Shown here piece by piece: positions 16,376 to 26,131 of a stretch of 64,000 nt of DNA. The translations under genes were made by a program, and so were the position numbers. The stretch covers positions 29,135 through 93,134 of the forward strand of contig JANXLY010000056.1 of assembly GCA_025354885.1 (NCBI GenBank), in the 5' to 3' direction. The notes below the pieces were generated by a model. That model was not told the origin of the DNA, made no database searches, and worked only from the letters and a program-made list of their open reading frames with translations. Every line of letters begins with the position of its first letter. Position 1 is the first letter of the stretch. This DNA comes from Acidobacteriota bacterium (lineage in GTDB: Bacteria > Acidobacteriota > Terriglobia > Bryobacterales > Bryobacteraceae).

Positions 16376-19300
16376 ACCCCGCGGCGCAGGAATGGCCGCC
16401 ACAAGTTCCCGGGCTTTCGACCCTGACCGAGATCGCCGAAGCAAGAGACCTCAAATGGTTCTTCATTCGGTATTGGAAGTGGATCGCATTGAGCGGCGCA
16501 CTGGCGGCAACGCTGGGCGTGGGATGGGTGCACTTTTTTCCTCCTCAATTTGTGTCGCAGGCGACGGTCCGGTTCTTGCCTCCTCAAGTGGCGGGACGAT
16601 TTGTAAATCCAAATTTTTCGATGGAAGTCGGACAACGCCTCTTTGCCCTTTCGCAATTGCTGGGCAGCCGTTTGACTGCGGCAAAGCTGATTGAATCTTT
16701 CGCGCTGTATCCCGAACGGCGCCGCTTTCAAACCGTCGAAGATCTCACAGCAAAGTTCATTGAAGACTTGCATGTGACCCGGACTGGTAGCGCGGGCGAC
16801 GACCCCAAGGCTGTGCCAACTCTCGCCATCTCCTTTGCCTATCCGGACGCCGAGAAAGCGCAACGCGTTGTTCAAAAACTGGTCGAGCAAATCTATGAAG
16901 AAAACCGCAAGTACCGTGGCGACCAGTCGCTCGGCACTACCGAATTCCTCACCGACCAACTGACTGCTGCTGAAGAACGCGTTCTCGAAACAGAGCAACG
17001 GCTGGGAGAGATCCAGGATGCGATTGGCCTCACCGTGTCACAAACGCGCCTCGGGCAATCCACCTCACGGAGCTATGTGATTGACTCGCGGTTGCGGGAC
17101 TTGCGCCATGATCGTCGCCAACAGGAAGAGCGGAAGGCAACCAAGCGCGCAGAGTGGGAACAGTTGGAACTGGTCCACCGAAGAATCGAAACACGGCCTC
17201 TGGAATTCTACATTCCCGAACTCGAAGGGATGCAAAGCTTTTGGACGCTCAAGGAGCGCGTCACAGCGTCAAAGAGCCGCCTCGAAAGGCTGAAGGAGCG
17301 CTACCGGGAGGGCTTCCCCGATGTGGTGTCGGCGGAGAATGACGTGCGGGAAATGGAGCAGACGACGGAGCGCTTTCAAAAAGAACGGGCGACGCGCCTG
17401 AAGAATCGCGATCTCGAAGTGAATGCCGGCCGGATTGCCCTGGCCAAACTGGAACTGCAGGCAATCGACAAAGAGTCTGGCGAACAGATTCGTGAAGAAG
17501 GCGAACTGCGGGCCGAAGCGCAGAAACTGCGCGAGCAGCAGGGCGCGCCCGCCGGGCAGGAAGTAGAACTTCTCGTCGCCAAACGTGAATATGAAAGTGC
17601 CAAAGAGCACCATGAGGAACTTGTGAAAAAGCATGAAGAATCAAAAACGGCGTCAGAGATGGAACGACGCGGCCAGGGTGAAAGTGTTGAGATGCTCGAG
17701 CCCGCTTCTCTGCCGACACGTGCTCTCTCGCCCACCTGGTGGATGCGCATCCTGCTGGCCGCTTTCCTGGGGCTTGGTGCCGGAATTGTGGCGTGCCTTG
17801 CGATCGTCCTACGGGCACCCAAAGTGCTGCACGGCGGGCATCTCGAGAACTGGGCTGGCCTTGAAGTGTTGGCCAGTTTTGTAACAGAAGAGGGCAAAAA
17901 GAAATCGAAAGCGGGCCTTCGGGCCAAGGCTGCTACTGCAGTTGCCTTAACCCTGATGCTCCTCGCTTCGAGCTGCTCAGAAGTGTTTGCCGCTCCCGCA
18001 GAACTTTGTGCAAAAGGTGAGATCGCCGAGCGCGAGGGCAAATTCTCTGCCGCCATGCTCTACTTCCGACGCGCCATCCAAAAGGACGCCAAGTACGCGC
18101 CAGCCTATGCGGCGATTGCCCGTATCGACCTGCAACTGGGCGAACTGCTTGCAGCGCGCGAAGCCCTCGCAAGAGCCGTGGAGCTATCCCCTACAGAAGA
18201 GCGTCTGGTGAAGCAACTCGCCGATACCAGCTACCAGATCTACTTTTCTGATCCAGGCCGCCCCACAGTACTGCTGCGCGAGGTCGAATCCCTTGGCGAC
18301 AAGCTGCGCGGTCGCTGGCCCGCACACCCGGATGGCTACCGCATTCTGGCGCAGGTTCTGATGGAGCGGCACCGTACAGAAGAAGCAATCCTGCTGCTCG
18401 AAGATGCGAGCAAAAAGGTAAAGAACAACGAAAGTCTGCGGGCCCAAATGGCGGCAGCCATGTACCGTGTCGGCAAGCTCGAAGAGTCTCAGCTTGTGCT
18501 GGAAAACCTCATCGAGAATAGCCCCGCCTATCTCGACGCTTACGATATCTTGTACCTGCAGTGGATGCAAAGAAAGCAGAGCAGCCACGCTAGAGAAGTC
18601 CTGGTCACGAAATGGGAGCACACACAGGAAATTGAATCCGCGCTGCAATTAGCCGCTCACGACGATGCGCATGGTCAGCGCGATCTTGCTCGAAAATCCC
18701 TCGATCTGCTGACGGATAGAGCCAGCCAAAAAGTTCTTGGCATGGCGAGGATCGGAGACTTCTGGTTGCAACGTGCGGAATGGGACCTTGCTCGCGCAGC
18801 TTATGAGAAGGGTCAATTGATCGAGAAGGGCAAGCGTGCCGACTACATCGGCAGAATTGCCGAATGGCATCTGGCCCAGGGCCAAAAAGTAGCAGCGCGC
18901 ACTCTTGTTGAAGCCGAGTTCTCAAAAGACTCCAGCAATATCCTGCTCGAAGCTTACCTCGCGGCGGTACGGCTCGGAGAGGTTCCTGTCGAACGCCGCA
19001 CTGAAGAGCGCAAACGCCTGGAGGCGATTCTGCAGCGAATGCCCGATTCGCCCTTCGTGCGCTATCACCTCGGGCGCGCTTATCTGCTCGAGAAAAACTG
19101 GCAGCCTGCCGCAGAACAATTTGAGCGATCCGTCAAGCTCGATGCAAATTATGCTGCCGGTTGGCTGGCATTGGCTGAGCTCGAACTCGTGCGCGGCAAT
19201 GTTGCCGTGGCCGAGCAGCGTGCCGAGACGGTCTTGCAAATGAATCCGCGTAACTCCCGCGCCATGATGGTTCGCGCCAGCGCTCAATCCCGTCGTGGCA

Positions 19301-20142
19301 AAACGGCTGAAGCAAAGACTTCGTTTGAAGACGTGTTGAAAGCTGAGCCCGAAAACAATGATGCCCGCTTCTGGCTTGCCGTCGCACAAGCGGAGCAGGG
19401 TCGCTGGGCAGAAGCAGCGAAACTGTTTGAAGAAGGCCGCACAAAAGAGTCCTCGAATCCACGCTGGGTATTGGCGCAAGTGGCCCTCTTGACTCGCGAT
19501 GGCAAAGAGGCAGAGGCCCGCAAGAGTCTCGAACACGAACTCGAGCGTCAAGGCCCCAAGCAGGAATTGCTCAGCCGTTTCGCCGAGTTGCAGATTCAGA
19601 TGAAAGATGGAGCCGGAGCCGCCAAAACCTATGATCGGCTGATTACGATGGCCGGCAATAATCTGAACTATCGATTAGGCAGGGCCGGCGCTGCTGCCCT
19701 CGCAGGAGATCGCGAAGCCGCTTTGCGCTACTACTCGGAACTGCAACGGGACCATGCCGCAGATCCCCGTGTATGGTTGCAGCCGGCCGCACTTCTCGGA
19801 GAAATGGGGAGAGATGCAGCGGCAAGGCATGCTTACGAAGAAGTGTTGAAGCGCGATTCAGAAAACGCGATCGCACTCAATAATCTCGCCTGGCTTCTGC
19901 TCCGCCGAGGTGAGGAACCACGCCATGCTCTCGAATATGTGCAGCGCGCAAAGCGCTCTGCCAGGCAGTCTCCCGAAGTAGACGGTACTCTCGCTGAGGC
20001 ATATCTAAAGCTCGACATGAACCGCAATGCCGTCGCTGTCTATCAGGAGATGCTGAGCTATCTGCCTGCCGCAGACAAACCAAGAGTCGAGAAACTTCTT
20101 GAGGGAGCACGTCGGCGCGGCAGGAAGGAAGGCAATTCATGA
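16372..20142 (+). CDS. Fusion: Wzz/GumC-type polysaccharide chain-length determinant + TPR repeat domain
   Basis: N-terminal TM WIALSGALAATLGVGWVHFF, coiled-coil, second TM RILLAAFLGLGAGIVACLAIVL, third signal-like segment ATAVALTLMLLASSCSEVFAAPA (about 17926-18002), then many TPRs; single uninterrupted 1256-aa ORF overlapping upstream stop. Confidence 0.82.
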   Translation: MNPAAQEWPPQVPGLSTLTEIAEARDLKWFFIRYWKWIALSGALAATLGVGWVHFFPPQFVSQATVRFLPPQVAGRFVNPNFSMEVGQRLFALSQLLGSRLTAAKLIESFALYPERRRFQTVEDLTAKFIEDLHVTRTGSAGDDPKAVPTLAISFAYPDAEKAQRVVQKLVEQIYEENRKYRGDQSLGTTEFLTDQLTAAEERVLETEQRLGEIQDAIGLTVSQTRLGQSTSRSYVIDSRLRDLRHDRRQQEERKATKRAEWEQLELVHRRIETRPLEFYIPELEGMQSFWTLKERVTASKSRLERLKERYREGFPDVVSAENDVREMEQTTERFQKERATRLKNRDLEVNAGRIALAKLELQAIDKESGEQIREEGELRAEAQKLREQQGAPAGQEVELLVAKREYESAKEHHEELVKKHEESKTASEMERRGQGESVEMLEPASLPTRALSPTWWMRILLAAFLGLGAGIVACLAIVLRAPKVLHGGHLENWAGLEVLASFVTEEGKKKSKAGLRAKAATAVALTLMLLASSCSEVFAAPAELCAKGEIAEREGKFSAAMLYFRRAIQKDAKYAPAYAAIARIDLQLGELLAAREALARAVELSPTEERLVKQLADTSYQIYFSDPGRPTVLLREVESLGDKLRGRWPAHPDGYRILAQVLMERHRTEEAILLLEDASKKVKNNESLRAQMAAAMYRVGKLEESQLVLENLIENSPAYLDAYDILYLQWMQRKQSSHAREVLVTKWEHTQEIESALQLAAHDDAHGQRDLARKSLDLLTDRASQKVLGMARIGDFWLQRAEWDLARAAYEKGQLIEKGKRADYIGRIAEWHLAQGQKVAARTLVEAEFSKDSSNILLEAYLAAVRLGEVPVERRTEERKRLEAILQRMPDSPFVRYHLGRAYLLEKNWQPAAEQFERSVKLDANYAAGWLALAELELVRGNVAVAEQRAETVLQMNPRNSRAMMVRASAQSRRGKTAEAKTSFEDVLKAEPENNDARFWLAVAQAEQGRWAEAAKLFEEGRTKESSNPRWVLAQVALLTRDGKEAEARKSLEHELERQGPKQELLSRFAELQIQMKDGAGAAKTYDRLITMAGNNLNYRLGRAGAAALAGDREAALRYYSELQRDHAADPRVWLQPAALLGEMGRDAAARHAYEEVLKRDSENAIALNNLAWLLLRRGEEPRHALEYVQRAKRSARQSPEVDGTLAEAYLKLDMNRNAVAVYQEMLSYLPAADKPRVEKLLEGARRRGRKEGNS

Positions 20143-20978
20143 TTTCTCGAATTGGCGACGAAGTCGGCATTCCTGCTCCCGAAGGCTTGGCCGCCCTCGG
20201 AACTGCATGGCAGGACCATACGGAACAGACGGCTACAAAGAATCAGAACGAAGACTTCGAAGAACTTCGGGCTGAAAGCTGCGCCAGAAAACCTCGCGTT
20301 CTCGACATGCATTTTGTGCCGCAGATGAAGCTGGCAGATGCGGCAGCGGTGTTTCCCTGTCTCGATCCAAAGTACCCTGTCGCCTGGAAGCAGCAAGTGC
20401 GCCAGATGCGAAATCGCCTCACCCGCTTTGACGAAGAAGTACAGCAGCGCGAGAATCGCGGCGTTCAGGTCATCTCAATCGTCAGTGTGAATGGCCAACG
20501 GCCGCGCAAGGGCCTGGCTGCAAATCTGGGCTTTGCCCTGGCAGCCATGGAAGCTACAAAGGTTCTGGTCATTGATGCAAAAATCAGTCGACCCGACCTC
20601 GATCGTCTCCTGGGCCTCAGCGATGCGCGAGGATTGTGCGACGCCACTCGTGCCCAACGCGAAGATCTTCCCGATTGCTTTCGCCGCATCTCGGGCACAC
20701 AACTCTATCTCATGCCGCTCGGCAAGACCGAAAGATATGACACGGATGCCATGGATCTAAGAGGTATGCAGCGCCTGCTCGAAGGCTTGCGCAAGCAATT
20801 TGACTGGATCATTATTGACGGGCCGGGCTTTGATACTCCAGCCGATGCAATGGCAGTCACGCTTTGCGCCGATGGCACTGTCTATATCGTCGAACAAGGC
20901 GTAGACCGCTTCTCCGACCTGCGTCTTGCCTTTCAGCAGACTCAGGGCCGATATATGATCGGCGCAGTAATGATGTAG
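20139..20978 (+). CDS. BY-kinase/CpsD-like P-loop protein with degenerate Walker A
   Basis: VISIVSVNGQRPRKGLAANLGFALAAME..KVLVIDAKISRPDLDRLLGL; FDWIIIDGPGFDTPADA; ATGA overlap with Wzz-TPR gene. Confidence 0.75.
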   Translation: MISRIGDEVGIPAPEGLAALGTAWQDHTEQTATKNQNEDFEELRAESCARKPRVLDMHFVPQMKLADAAAVFPCLDPKYPVAWKQQVRQMRNRLTRFDEEVQQRENRGVQVISIVSVNGQRPRKGLAANLGFALAAMEATKVLVIDAKISRPDLDRLLGLSDARGLCDATRAQREDLPDCFRRISGTQLYLMPLGKTERYDTDAMDLRGMQRLLEGLRKQFDWIIIDGPGFDTPADAMAVTLCADGTVYIVEQGVDRFSDLRLAFQQTQGRYMIGAVMM

Positions 20979-20984
20979 CTTCGG

Positions 20985-22184
20985 CTATGCCGATTCCGTT
21001 GTGGAACGCAGGAACGGCTGCGAGAAGAATTCCAGAAAGCGCGGCTTGTTCCGCGGCATATCGATGCGGCTGTCCACCATAATTTCTGCCAGCTTCTTAT
21101 AGCTCTTGCCCAGTGTGGAATCCATCTTGATCAGCGCGCCATTTTCCATCGAACAATTGGCCGTCTCATAATCGTTGAGGATGGTCATCTCTACCGGCAC
21201 TCCAACCAGCTTGGAGATCCGCTCTGCCGTCATCACATGACGGGGGAGAAAACGGTTGACGATCAGCCGCATTTGCTTATCCAGACCGGCACGCCGAAGG
21301 CGTTCTAGCTTACGTAGCAGCAGGTGTTGGCAGGCGAGTTCCTGAGTACATACGATGTAAACCCGCTTCGATTCGAGCAGGGCATCGACAGTTGTGGAAT
21401 CGAGATGGCCCGAAAGATCAAGACACGTCAAATCGTAAGCGCGGCGGAAAAAATGAATCAATTTGGTCGCTCGCGTGGAATCCATAAGCGAGGCCCCATC
21501 CAGGTCGGCCGGAAGTACGTCCAGATCGCCAACCTGAGAGCGCAGCTTCGACCACATCTCAACATCCATTTCGTCAACATTGATCAGAGCATCGCGGAGA
21601 GTACGTTCGGTTCTCAGTTTGAACAGGAATGACAAGACACCAGCATTGCGATCAAAGTCCGCCAGAAGCGTGCGTTTCGATGCCAGACGAGAGGCCGCAA
21701 AAGCAGCATTCGCCGCGATCGTAGAAGCCCCGGAGCCAGGTTTTGCCGGGAGAAAAGAGACGATGTCGCCTCCACTCGGTGGCGCAGTTGGTCGCAGGGA
21801 GAGTTTCTCTGCCTGCACTTTCAGGGTTGCCTCGATGTCACTCCGATCCGATGAGGTTGTCACATAATCGCGAACCCCGGCACGGAGCAACGTTGATAGC
21901 ACCGAGATATTCTCTTCGCAAAGAGCCAGGATCTCAGTGTTCGGAGCATGTTCCTGTACCAAAGCTACGATGCGAAGCGCCCGTGGCATTTCCATAAAGT
22001 CGACTATCAGCAAATCAGGAGCGCTCAGTCGAAGCATCCGCAACAAAGCGGCCTCATCCGGGTATTCCTTGATCCATTCGCTGAGTTCAAAGGCGCAGGA
22101 TCCGAAAATTGCCTCACGCAGCAGGGTGTGTTGTCCTTCTCTGGGGGCGATCAATACGCAATTCAACTTTTGGACATTCATCAT
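20985..22184 (-). CDS. CpaE-like protein (receiver-like N-terminus + ParA/MinD-like ATPase)
   Basis: PDLLIVDFMEMP receiver-like segment; IVSFLPAKPGSGASTIAANAAFA deviant Walker A; TLLADFDRNAGVLSFLF. Confidence 0.8.
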   Translation of the reverse strand: MMNVQKLNCVLIAPREGQHTLLREAIFGSCAFELSEWIKEYPDEAALLRMLRLSAPDLLIVDFMEMPRALRIVALVQEHAPNTEILALCEENISVLSTLLRAGVRDYVTTSSDRSDIEATLKVQAEKLSLRPTAPPSGGDIVSFLPAKPGSGASTIAANAAFAASRLASKRTLLADFDRNAGVLSFLFKLRTERTLRDALINVDEMDVEMWSKLRSQVGDLDVLPADLDGASLMDSTRATKLIHFFRRAYDLTCLDLSGHLDSTTVDALLESKRVYIVCTQELACQHLLLRKLERLRRAGLDKQMRLIVNRFLPRHVMTAERISKLVGVPVEMTILNDYETANCSMENGALIKMDSTLGKSYKKLAEIMVDSRIDMPRNKPRFLEFFSQPFLRSTTESA

Positions 22185-22330
22185 TATTTCCTCGTTCGTC
22201 TAGAGATTCACTGAAGCCTTCCGCTCCTCGACTCTTTGAAGGTACGACCCGGAGAAAACTATTCCAATCACTCGTTGGGACTACTCGGCCTATGACCTAG
22301 GACTAAACTGGCGGGAGTTTACTTAGTACT

Positions 22331-22627
22331 TTGGTTGGAGTGAGCAACGCGATTGAATCGGCAAGAAACATTGGACCCGTTACGGGAGCGGCACTCCGTC
22401 GCGTGGGCGTCGCTACCGTCGCAGCTCTCGAGCAAATGGGGTGGGAAGAAGCATGGCTGCGGCTCTGCCAGTCCAATCCAGGCTCTGGCTACCTGCATCT
22501 TCTGTGTGGGTATGCATTGCTCGGGGCAATCGAAAACATAGACTGGCTTCGATTGCCTGAGGAGCGCAAGCAGGCCGCAAAGCGCGTCAAACGCGAAATT
22601 CAGCGTGATTTGAGAAATCGAGCCTGA
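22331..22627 (+). CDS. TfoX/Sxy C-terminal domain-only protein
   Basis: ARNIGPVTGAALRRVGVATVAALEQMGWEEAWLRLC...LHLLCGYALLGAIENIDWLRLPEERKQ resembles the TfoX C-terminal domain; TTG start. Confidence 0.7.
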   Translation: MVGVSNAIESARNIGPVTGAALRRVGVATVAALEQMGWEEAWLRLCQSNPGSGYLHLLCGYALLGAIENIDWLRLPEERKQAAKRVKREIQRDLRNRA

Positions 22628-24717
22628 GCGTTTATTGCCTTGGGCTGATCGCGGTGCGGATTGCGTGCATAGCTGCCATCTGTCTGCATCGTACGGACCT
22701 TCGCTTCATCCAAAAGATAAGTATCGAGAATGTCTTCCCGGATGTACTTCTTGAGCCGTTTATCTTCAATCGGGAATAAGGTTTCCACGCGCCGGTGTAA
22801 GTTTCTAGGCATCATATCGGCACTACCCAGATATAAATCGTGCGCTCCGCCATTGCGAAAATAATAAATGCGAGAGTGTTCCAGAAAGCGACCGACCAGT
22901 GAGCGAACTGTGATGGTTTCGCTGATGCCAGGAACTCCCGGGCGTAGCGAGCATGCGCCACGAATCAGCAGGTCAATCTTAACGCCAGCCTGTGAAGCCT
23001 GATACAGCAGCTTGATGATTCCCTGGTGTGCCAGGGCGTTCATCTTGAAGATGATGTATCCTCCACGGCCCTGCTTCTGGTGCTCGATTTCCCGTTTAAT
23101 CAGCGCTTCAATGCGTTCAAAAAGATCGACAGGGGCGACGAGAAGTTTTCGATAGCTCTTTTTCGCAGAATAGCCCGTGAGGTGATTAAACAGATCGGTA
23201 GCATCTGCCCCCAGCGCCTCGTCGCAGGTCAGTAGACTCAAATCGGTATAGAGCCCGGCCGTAACCACGTTGTAGTTGCCGGTTCCAAAATGCGTGTAGC
23301 GACGTATCGTGTCTCCCTCCTTGCGAACCACCAGCGCCAGCTTCGAATGGATTTTCAGGCCAAGTAGGCCGTAGACAACATGCACGCCCTGCGCTTCGAG
23401 ACGTCTGGCCCATTCGATATTAGACTCTTCGTCAAAGCGGGCCTTGAGTTCGACCAGAACTGCCACCTGTTTGCCGCGCTCGTTTGCCTCTAGCAGACAG
23501 TCAACAACAGGAGAATTTCGACCGACGCGGTAGAGCGTCATCTTGATTGCCAGCACGTCGGGATCCTGGGCCGCTTTGCGCAAAAGATCTACGACAGGGT
23601 CGAAAGAGTCGAAGGGGTGATGCAACAAAATATCACCACGGCGGATCGTGCTAAAAAGATCTGCTCCCTCATTGAGCTTGGGGTCGAGTGCGGGTGGAAT
23701 CCTCGGAATGAACGACTTGTCGCGAAGCTCGCGCCGATCCACTTGCAACAGGTGCTTCAGACGAACAAACGAGATCGGATCCTCCACGCGATAAACATCA
23801 TTCCATTCCGCCTCAAGGTTGGATACCAGAATCTCAAGGATCTGGTCGGGCATTTCCTGATTGACCTTGACGCGCACCACATCACCGAAGCGCCGCTGCC
23901 GCACAGATTCTTCAATCGTTTCGAGCAAGTCGTCGGCTTCAAGCTCCTGTATGGCAACATCGGCGTCGCGTGTGACGTGAAAGGGATGGGCCTCAAGAAC
24001 TTCCATACCAGGAAAGAGCTCTCCCAGATGAGCCACAATCAGATGCTCGAGCCAGATAAAACGCTGTGTGCGAGAGCGCCGCAATTTTCCATTGGCCTCA
24101 ATCGGGATCAGTTGCGGCAGGCTATCCGGAACCTTCAGGCGGGCAAAGTGGTTCTCACCTTCAGTCCCGCGGATGAGAATGGCAAGGTTGAGGCTAAGGT
24201 TTGAAATGTGCGGGAATGGCCGCCCAGGGTCAAAAGCAAGCGGCGTCAGAACCGGATAGACCTTCTGCAGAAAATAGTCATGCAGGCGCTTCTTCGTTAC
24301 TTCATCGACATCCTGAATCGTGACAAATTCAATTCCTTCCTCCGCAAGCTCCGGCAGGATCGAATCATGCAGACAGCGACGGGCATCGATCATGAGCTGA
24401 GCCACGACGGGACGAATGGCATCGAGTTGCCCAACTGCGTTCAGGCCATCCGGGCCAAGCTCGTCGAGACCCGCATCCACCTGGTGTTTGAGGCCGGCCA
24501 CACGCACCATAAAAAATTCGTCGAGGTTCGATCCGAGGATCGATAGAAACTTCACGCGTTCAAGCAATGGGTTGAAAGGGTCAAACGCTTCTTCCAGCAC
24601 ACGCCGCTGAAAGCCAAGCAGACTCAGTTCACGATTGATGAACAGGCCGCGGTCGTCGAGTGAAAGTACCGCTGCGGGAGCCGGTTTTGGGGATGCCTTG
24701 CGTTTCGGTTGAGCCAT
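22600..24717 (-). CDS. ppk1: Polyphosphate kinase 1
   Basis: FINRELSLLGFQRRVLEEA..NPLLERVKFLSILGSNLDEFFMVRVAGL; DILLHHPFDSFDPVVDLL; LYRVGRNSPVV; IYYFRNGGAHDLYLGSADMMPRNLHRRVE. Confidence 0.96.
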   Translation of the reverse strand: MAQPKRKASPKPAPAAVLSLDDRGLFINRELSLLGFQRRVLEEAFDPFNPLLERVKFLSILGSNLDEFFMVRVAGLKHQVDAGLDELGPDGLNAVGQLDAIRPVVAQLMIDARRCLHDSILPELAEEGIEFVTIQDVDEVTKKRLHDYFLQKVYPVLTPLAFDPGRPFPHISNLSLNLAILIRGTEGENHFARLKVPDSLPQLIPIEANGKLRRSRTQRFIWLEHLIVAHLGELFPGMEVLEAHPFHVTRDADVAIQELEADDLLETIEESVRQRRFGDVVRVKVNQEMPDQILEILVSNLEAEWNDVYRVEDPISFVRLKHLLQVDRRELRDKSFIPRIPPALDPKLNEGADLFSTIRRGDILLHHPFDSFDPVVDLLRKAAQDPDVLAIKMTLYRVGRNSPVVDCLLEANERGKQVAVLVELKARFDEESNIEWARRLEAQGVHVVYGLLGLKIHSKLALVVRKEGDTIRRYTHFGTGNYNVVTAGLYTDLSLLTCDEALGADATDLFNHLTGYSAKKSYRKLLVAPVDLFERIEALIKREIEHQKQGRGGYIIFKMNALAHQGIIKLLYQASQAGVKIDLLIRGACSLRPGVPGISETITVRSLVGRFLEHSRIYYFRNGGAHDLYLGSADMMPRNLHRRVETLFPIEDKRLKKYIREDILDTYLLDEAKVRTMQTDGSYARNPHRDQPKAINAQARFLKSR

Positions 24718-24726
24718 GCTCTCTTT

Positions 24727-26058
24727 CTAGGGTAGCGGGGGAATGTTAAAGTTGCGCGACACCAGCGCATAAGCAGCAACAGGGCTCTCGATCCCATTCT
24801 TGCCAATACTGCGCACGCCGATCACAATATCGTCGATCGAAAGATTGGGCAGAACGTATTCAGTAATATTTCCAACGAAGATTTCCCGCTCCCAGTAAAG
24901 AGCGCTTGTGCTTCGCACGCTTACGAAATAGCCGGCTACCTCGTCAATCGGCTGAGCTGCCGTCCATTTGAGCGAAGCATCATAGCCCTTGCCGCGAGTC
25001 AGGTTGGGCCCTGTGATCACGCCCTGGGCATTGCTGCGCATCACTTGCGGGGCAGCTGGGGCCAACGCAAGGCTCGCTATTGCCGCAGCGTTGACACGCA
25101 CGACACGGGCTGCATAACTCGGAGAAGCATGTTCAAAAGTATCTCCAGCCGAATGCTGGTAAGCGTAATTCTCAACTGGAGTTGTAAAGCGGATTGCCGC
25201 CCAGCCAAGGTCATGGAAGGGTGTATGGTCGCCTCCGCGGCCAAAGCGGTCGCCCCGAAATACCGGGTTCGCCTTCATCGCAGGGTAATAGCGCTCCGCC
25301 ATTTCGCGCACATAGCGCGCCAGCGAGCGTGAGGGCGAATCTTGAGGATCGCCCGAATAAACATTCACCAGGTCGGTCACGCGGCGGTCGTCTCCGGCAT
25401 AATCATTGCCGATGATGTCGTTGTTGAAAACGGCATCGATATTGCGATTTTGTTCCTTGGCCGCCTTCGAATAAGCACGGCTTCCAAACAGCCCCTGCTC
25501 TTCACCGGAGAACGCGATAAACACAATGGTCTTTTGCCATTCCTGCTGGCTCATCAGCCTGGCCAGTTCCATGACAAGCGAGACGCCACTCGCGTTGTCA
25601 CTCATGCCCGGCGCGTTCGGCGCCTCTGCCGATGCTACCCAGTCTGTCGTGTCCCCCGAGCCTGGAACAGCATCCTTTTTGCGGATGACATTTAGCGAGT
25701 CGTAATGGGCGCAAACAATAATCTCGTGGTCCTTTTGCGAAGTGCCAGGCAGCACGGCAACAACATTCACGAGGTCGAGGTCCTTGACGATACGGCCCTG
25801 TTTTGTTATGTGATGTGTGTCAAACGATACTTCGAGACGCGGCGAAAAAGACTTGAATTCCGATGCAATCCACTCGCGCGCAGCCGTATTGCCTTTGTCG
25901 TAGTTGGTGTTGCGCGACCCAAAGCTCTCGAGCTTCTTCATAATGCCCGCAATGCGCTCGGCAGTGACCTGCTCGACGATGCCCTTCACCTGCGGATGGA
26001 TGCCTTTGGGCGCTACTTGGGCAGACAGGGTGAGGGCGAGAAAGAAGGCGAAGCGCAT
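24727..26058 (-). CDS. M28 family metallopeptidase
   Basis: ICAHYDS..APGMSDNASGVSLVMELARLM..IVFIAFSGEEQGLFGSRAYSK..NNDIIGND. Confidence 0.9.
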   Translation of the reverse strand: MRFAFFLALTLSAQVAPKGIHPQVKGIVEQVTAERIAGIMKKLESFGSRNTNYDKGNTAAREWIASEFKSFSPRLEVSFDTHHITKQGRIVKDLDLVNVVAVLPGTSQKDHEIIVCAHYDSLNVIRKKDAVPGSGDTTDWVASAEAPNAPGMSDNASGVSLVMELARLMSQQEWQKTIVFIAFSGEEQGLFGSRAYSKAAKEQNRNIDAVFNNDIIGNDYAGDDRRVTDLVNVYSGDPQDSPSRSLARYVREMAERYYPAMKANPVFRGDRFGRGGDHTPFHDLGWAAIRFTTPVENYAYQHSAGDTFEHASPSYAARVVRVNAAAIASLALAPAAPQVMRSNAQGVITGPNLTRGKGYDASLKWTAAQPIDEVAGYFVSVRSTSALYWEREIFVGNITEYVLPNLSIDDIVIGVRSIGKNGIESPVAAYALVSRNFNIPPLP

Positions 26059-26131
26059 GTATCTTCATAAGTTACCGCATTGACACCGGATGCTAGCGGA
26101 ATTGAAACTTTCACTGGCTACGATCTACTTC

